This document shows, one piece after another, positions 14,448 through 17,516 of a stretch of DNA of 17,516 nucleotides. The first letter of the stretch is position 1. Each line of letters begins with the position of its first letter. Below the pieces are notes generated by a model, which ran no database searches, was not told the origin of the DNA, and saw only the letters and a program-made list of their open reading frames with translations. Both the position numbers and the translations under genes were made by a program. The stretch comes from Ktedonobacter sp. 13_1_20CM_4_53_11 (GTDB lineage: Bacteria; Chloroflexota; Ktedonobacteria; Ktedonobacterales; Ktedonobacteraceae): contig MNIY01000027.1 of assembly GCA_001919995.1 (NCBI GenBank), positions 1-17,516 of the forward strand, written 5' to 3'.

Positions 14448-15152
14448 TCAAGGTTTCAGAGCGGTTGCCGCCGCCGTATCCAGCCGGACGCTGGGAGACA
14501 TTGTTGACGATAATACGACGCTCTTGACGTACGTTCCTTTTGAGCCAGTTGGCCTGGCGCGTACTACGGCATCAACGACAGAAGCCAGATTCGCCATCAA
14601 TGCATCATCGCTAAATGAGAGTTTCCCTGCTGGAATATGCAGGAGTGCCGTCTTATCAACTCTGAACTCAACGCGACCGGCCTTCACATCCTGAATGGTT
14701 CTAGCCAGGTCAAATGTGATTGTACCGGCTTTGGGGCTGGGCATCAAGCCGCGTGGGCCAAGCTTCTTACCAAGTCTACCAACCTTACCCATCACATCGG
14801 GTGTTGCTATGGCGACGTCGAAATCGAGCCAGCCGCCTTCAATCTGCTTGATCAGGTCATCAAGACCCACAAAATCCGCTCCAGCCGCCTCCGCCTCGTT
14901 GGCTTTCTCACCCTGGGCGAATACCAGTACCTTCACCTCTTTACCAGTGCCGGCGGGCAGCATCGCTACTCCGCGCACCATCTGGTCAGCGTGGCGAGGA
15001 TCGACGCCGAGCTTCATATGAACTTCGACAGTAGGATCAAAATTTACGTAGCTAATCTTCTTGAGGAGTGAAACAGCTTCTTGAGGCTGGTAGAGTTTAC
15101 CGTCTTCTACAAGCTTCTGTGCTTCCAGATACTTTTTGCCATGCTTTGGCAT
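14448..15152 (-). CDS. rplA: 50S ribosomal protein L1
   Basis: L1 forms the mobile stalk near the ribosomal E site and helps release deacylated tRNA. The 234 residues match the family: MPKHGKKYLEAQKLV, VEVHMKLGVDPRHADQMVRG, the signature IATPDVMGKVGRLGKKLG followed by PRGLMPSPK, and GTYVKSVVLSSTMSPSVRLD at the end. AAGGAGG is about 11 bases before ATG 15152. It follows rplK after 51 bases; AGGATA/TATCCT in that gap can form a small stem. Confidence 0.98.
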   Translation of the reverse strand: MPKHGKKYLEAQKLVEDGKLYQPQEAVSLLKKISYVNFDPTVEVHMKLGVDPRHADQMVRGVAMLPAGTGKEVKVLVFAQGEKANEAEAAGADFVGLDDLIKQIEGGWLDFDVAIATPDVMGKVGRLGKKLGPRGLMPSPKAGTITFDLARTIQDVKAGRVEFRVDKTALLHIPAGKLSFSDDALMANLASVVDAVVRARPTGSKGTYVKSVVLSSTMSPSVRLDTAAATALKP

Positions 15153-15203
15153 AATCTTAACGCCCTCCTTGCGGTAGGATACCTCAGTGACTTCGGGCTA
15201 TCC

Positions 15204-15626
15204 TTAACTAATGCTAATACCCATACTTTGTGCTGTGCCTTCAATCATGCGCTCAGCACCCTCAATGTTAATTACATTGAGATCTTTCAACTTGATCTCG
15301 GCGATCTCGCGCAGTTGGTCGCGACTGATCGTGCCGACCTTCGTCTTGCTAGGGGTTGCAGCCCCTTTTTCAATTCCCGCCGCCTTTTTCAACAGGTCAG
15401 ACACAGGCGGTGTTTTCGTAATAAATGTGAAAGAGCGATCTTCATAGATCGTTATTTCAGCGGGAATGATCATGCCCACCTGGTCCTGTGTACGCGCATT
15501 ATATTCCTTACAGAACGCCATGATATTGACGCCCTGAGGTCCCAGCGCAGTACCAATGGGGGGAGCCGGGTTGGCCTTCCCTGCTGGAATCTGTAGCCTC
15601 ACTACAGCCTTTACACGTTTCGCCAT
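15204..15626 (-). CDS. rplK: 50S ribosomal protein L11
   Basis: L11 binds the GTPase-associated centre of 23S rRNA and is needed for RelA activation during starvation. The 140 residues are of normal length: [37 protein letters not shown], and the C-terminal rRNA-binding domain with [13 protein letters not shown] and [21 protein letters not shown] sequence precedes the ATG by 11 bases. It lies 37 bases after nusG and is the usual partner of rplA. Confidence 0.98.
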   Translation of the reverse strand: MAKRVKAVVRLQIPAGKANPAPPIGTALGPQGVNIMAFCKEYNARTQDQVGMIIPAEITIYEDRSFTFITKTPPVSDLLKKAAGIEKGAATPSKTKVGTISRDQLREIAEIKLKDLNVINIEGAERMIEGTAQSMGISIS

Positions 15627-15663
15627 GTTGTTTCAAACTCCTCAGAATACATTCATGTGCTGG

Positions 15664-16290
15664 TTAGATTTTTTCGACCTGCAGGAAATCCAGTATCACC
15701 GGTGTCTCACGGCCGAAAAATGAGACGAGTACAGTCACTTTGTTGCGATCCATATTGATATCACTGACTGTACCAATAAATTCAGTGAACGGGCCATCGA
15801 TGACGCGCACGCTCTGGCCTTTAGAGAAACTAATCTTAGCCTTCGGCTTATCCGTCTCTTTTGTTACCTGCTTGAGAATACTTTTGATCTCGTGTTCTTG
15901 CAAAGGAACGGGACGTGTACCAGAGCCGACAAAGCTTGTGACACCTGGCGTATTGCGCACAACATACCAGGCTTCATCGCTCATAATCATCTCCACCAGC
16001 ACATAGCCGGGGAAGACTTTGCGTTGCACGGTGCGTCGCTGACCCTGTTTGATCTCCACCTCTTCTTCCATCGGCACGATGACCCGAAAGATCTTGTTAC
16101 GCATATCCATCGACGCAATGCGCGCTTCGAGGTGACTTTTCACTTTGTTTTCATAGCCTGAGTACGTGTGAATCGCGTACCAGGCCCGCTGCTCACTCGC
16201 CACAGAATCTGGATTCTGCGGGGAATTGTCCGGTGGTACATTTGACCCACTATTTTGGGTATGCTCAGTAACCACGATGTTTTCCTTCAT
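15664..16290 (-). CDS. nusG: Transcription elongation/antitermination factor NusG
   Basis: NusG binds RNA polymerase, suppresses pausing and links transcription with Rho or the ribosome. The 208 residues hold the NGN domain from about residue 36 (AWYAIHTYSGYENKVKSHLE, FPGYVLVEM, NTPGVTSFVG) and a C-terminal KOW domain (GQSVRVIDGPFTEFIGTV). A polar N-terminal extension of about 35 residues precedes the NGN domain. ATG 16290 is chosen; GTG 16305 in the same frame would add five residues, and neither has a strong Shine-Dalgarno sequence. The gap to secE is 17 bases, so translation may be coupled. Confidence 0.96.
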   Translation of the reverse strand: MKENIVVTEHTQNSGSNVPPDNSPQNPDSVASEQRAWYAIHTYSGYENKVKSHLEARIASMDMRNKIFRVIVPMEEEVEIKQGQRRTVQRKVFPGYVLVEMIMSDEAWYVVRNTPGVTSFVGSGTRPVPLQEHEIKSILKQVTKETDKPKAKISFSKGQSVRVIDGPFTEFIGTVSDINMDRNKVTVLVSFFGRETPVILDFLQVEKI

Positions 16291-16307
16291 GCTTCTAGGC
16301 CACACTA

Positions 16308-16814
16308 CTATTTACCGCCAAGATGGACAAGCAAAACATAGAGGCTTTGCAAGCCATAGTCTACCACACCCAATATTACACCGACTGCGGCTGAAAGCAA
16401 GAGCACCACAATGGTCATGTTGCGAGCCTCATTAAAGGTAGGCCATGTCACCTTATGGCGCAGCTCGTAATAGGCGTCAAGTATAAAACGGACATAGCGG
16501 TTACTACGCAATCGAACTTGCCACTTAGCAGGGCCTTTCGAAGAAGGACCCTTGCTATCGCGTCTGACAGCTTTGCTCTCTTGCGCTTTACGCTCGTCTC
16601 GCGTGCGTTCCACTGCTTTGACGTTCTTTACTGGCTCTTTTTCGTCGCTACGCGTTTTTGGCTCGACCACCTGGTCCTGCTTCTGGCTACGCGTCGCGCT
16701 CTGGTTGGCGTTTTCGTTGCTGCGCGTTTTTGGCTCGACCATCTGGTTCTGTTTCCGGCTACGCGTCGTGCTCCGACTGGCGTTTTTCTTTTTGTCGGCC
16801 ATTTTGTTTGCCAC
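16308..16814 (-). CDS. secE: Preprotein translocase subunit SecE with repeated N-terminal extension
   Basis: SecE clamps the two halves of SecY in the protein-conducting channel. The single-membrane-helix core is at the C-terminus: SNRYVRFILDAYYELRHKVTWPTFNEA, then a hydrophobic helix of about 20 residues. In front lies an extension of about 95 residues, rich in Lys, Arg, Gln and Ser, with an 18-residue motif duplicated at 24-residue spacing (TRSxKQxQxVEPKTRSxE). The cytosolic extension is absent from minimal SecE proteins of about 60 residues. GTG 16814 is selected because AAAGG stands 6 bases upstream; the in-frame ATG 16802 is the main alternative. nusG follows, as in most bacteria. Confidence 0.94.
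   Translation of the reverse strand: MANKMADKKKNASRSTTRSRKQNQMVEPKTRSNENANQSATRSQKQDQVVEPKTRSDEKEPVKNVKAVERTRDERKAQESKAVRRDSKGPSSKGPAKWQVRLRSNRYVRFILDAYYELRHKVTWPTFNEARNMTIVVLLLSAAVGVILGVVDYGLQSLYVLLVHLGGK
16643..16786. repeat. 72-bp tandem duplication inside secE
   Basis: Two copies of about 72 bp (16643-16714 and 16715-16786 by period) share, for example, CGCGTTTTTGGCTCGACCA at 16651 and 16723. The copies differ at scattered sites. The length is a multiple of three, so the frame is kept and 24 codons are duplicated. Confidence 0.8.
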
Positions 16815-16853
16815 GTTCAACCTTTCTCGATCGTAGTGACCGTACCCTACTAT

Positions 16854-17024
16854 CTACTTGGTCTCGCGGTGAGCCGTATGCACACGACAGGTAGTACAGA
16901 ACTTCCTCAATTCAAGCCGATCCGGATTGTTCTTTTTGTTCTTTGAAGTGGTATAGTTCCTGTGCTTGCAAATCGTGCAAGCCAACGTCGTAACTATACG
17001 ATTCTCTTTACCTTTACTGGCCAT
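16854..17024 (-). CDS. rpmG: 50S ribosomal protein L33 (zinc-binding form)
   Basis: This 56-residue protein is [20 protein letters not shown] at the N-terminus and ends [10 protein letters not shown]. It has zinc-ribbon pairs CTIC (Cys16, Cys19) and CTTC (Cys43, Cys46), so it is the Cys-containing (C+) type. L33 sits near the E site of the large subunit. GGAG is 7 bases before ATG 17024. The position between tuf and secE is classical. A structured leader is described separately. Confidence 0.96.
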   Translation of the reverse strand: MASKGKENRIVTTLACTICKHRNYTTSKNKKNNPDRLELRKFCTTCRVHTAHRETK

Positions 17025-17030
17025 GCCAAT

Positions 17031-17109
17031 TCTCCATTCGAGTTTCGTCTTTAAATCTGGATTTCGAGTCTCGCTTATATCATACCATGATTTGGGCGAA
17101 ACTCGAAAT
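17031..17109 (-). promoter_or_regulatory. Repeat-containing rpmG leader with alternative hairpins
   Basis: A segment reading CGAAACTCGAAAT on the plus strand (17097-17109) is complementary to two others. One, at 17061-17073 (ATTTCGAGTCTCG), gives a 13-bp stem with a G-U pair. The other, at 17036-17047 (ATTCGAGTTTCG), gives 11 perfect bp. Only one can pair at a time. The second abuts the rpmG Shine-Dalgarno GGAG (17035-17032), so pairing there could hide or shape the ribosome site. In the first hairpin the loop also holds ATCAT/ATGAT. The regulatory role is an inference. Confidence 0.45.
17079..17107 (-). promoter_or_regulatory. Possible internal promoter before rpmG
   Basis: Minus strand TTCGAG (17107-17102), 17 nt, TATGAT (17084-17079). 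The -10 box is good, the -35 box weak. A start near 17072 would drop the first arm of the leader hairpin, so messages from here and from tuf read-through would fold differently. Confidence 0.3.
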
Positions 17110-17123
17110 TACCAACGCGAAAC

Positions 17124-17516
17124 TTAGTTTTCGACCTTGGTGCAAATGCCAGCCCCAACGGTGCGCCCACCCTCACGGATGGCAAAGGTCACCCCCTCTT
17201 CCATCGCTACCGGCTGGATCAACTCCACCGTCATCTCGATGTTGTCTCCGGGCATCACCATCTCCACCCCCTGCGGCAGCCGGATCGCTCCCGTCACATC
17301 GGTGGTGCGCACATAGAACTGCGGTCGATACCCGTTGAAGAACGGCGTGTGCCGCCCTCCCTCTTCCTTGGACAACACGTACACCTGCGCCTGGAACGTC
17401 CGGTGCGGCTTGATCGACCCTGGCTTGGCTAACACCTGCCCCCGCTCGATCTCCGTGCGCTCCACTCCGCGCAGCAAGCAGCCCACGTTGTCTCCCGCTA
17501 TCCCCTGGTCCAGCGT
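17124..17516 (-). CDS. tuf: Elongation factor Tu (C-terminal part, 5' end cut off by window)
   Basis: EF-Tu brings aminoacyl-tRNA to the ribosome. The 130 codons visible cover part of domain 2 and all of domain 3: [47 protein letters not shown] and [20 protein letters not shown] at the C-terminus. Compared with common EF-Tu, [10 protein letters not shown] replaces LLLRGTKREE, a minor variation. The frame stays open to the window edge with no start, so the GTPase domain is not seen. Codon use is strongly biased towards C-ending codons, as expected for a highly expressed gene. Confidence 0.98.
   Translation of the reverse strand, partial: TLDQGIAGDNVGCLLRGVERTEIERGQVLAKPGSIKPHRTFQAQVYVLSKEEGGRHTPFFNGYRPQFYVRTTDVTGAIRLPQGVEMVMPGDNIEMTVELIQPVAMEEGVTFAIREGGRTVGAGICTKVEN

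Noticed and set aside
17025..17123. tRNA-Trp between tuf and secE
   Set aside because: The gap holds repeats and a hairpin but no cloverleaf, T-loop (GTTCRANYC) or CCA end.
1..17516. CRISPR array, insertion sequence or prophage
   Set aside because: No regularly spaced repeats, no transposase or integrase, no phage structural genes.

Overview
The window reads as a stretch of chromosome from a free-living bacterium, most likely a member of the Chloroflexota and, at moderate confidence, the class Ktedonobacteria. This is inferred from the mix of moderate GC content, a NarL-type kinase fused to its own response regulator, a Ser/Thr kinase with a long TPR array, and a glycine/arginine-rich PNPase tail. 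No rRNA, marker phylogeny or database search was available, so the placement is an inference. There is no sign of a plasmid, phage, transposase or CRISPR array.

Left part (1-9000). A truncated scpB (minus strand) diverges from a clpB locus (plus strand). The clpB locus is broken. The first half of the N-domain lies in one frame, and about 34 codons of the second half appear to be deleted. The ATPase core continues in the -1 frame, starting at a GTG that overlaps the first stop codon (GTGA). That GTG aligns with Val149 of E. coli ClpB, the known internal start of the short ClpB isoform. Seventeen bases downstream follows a single-protein two-component system (histidine kinase core, receiver and LuxR-type HTH) with a duplicated PLPHFK peptide in its ATP-lid region. 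It converges, with only 9 bp between stops, on a membrane-anchored glucosaminidase-like protein. Next on the plus strand come a small lipoprotein behind a candidate ECF-type promoter, a dispersed-repeat-like element, and a Ser/Thr kinase with about 12 TPR units. A long hairpin ends this half.

Right part (9000-17516, all minus strand; transcription runs from high to low coordinates). This is a translation and transcription gene block in the order tuf (partial), rpmG, secE, nusG, rplK, rplA, L10 leader with attenuator, rplJ, rplL, terminator, rpsO with its own promoter, pnp, and a family 4 uracil-DNA glycosylase. The tuf-to-rplL order is the classical one, but no tRNA-Trp lies between tuf and secE. 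The expected rpoB-rpoC after rplL is replaced by rpsO-pnp-udg.

Control elements visible in the sequence include a convincing L10 leader with a textbook terminator 200 nt before rplJ, and a repeat-containing rpmG leader that can form alternative hairpins. Strong -10 boxes precede several genes, and long hairpins lie on both sides of the glycosylase gene. The points most worth a second look are the split clpB, the fused kinase/regulator with its repeated lid peptide, the PNPase disordered tail, the rpmG leader and the rplL/rpsO junction. I see no clear evidence of a wholly new multi-gene system.
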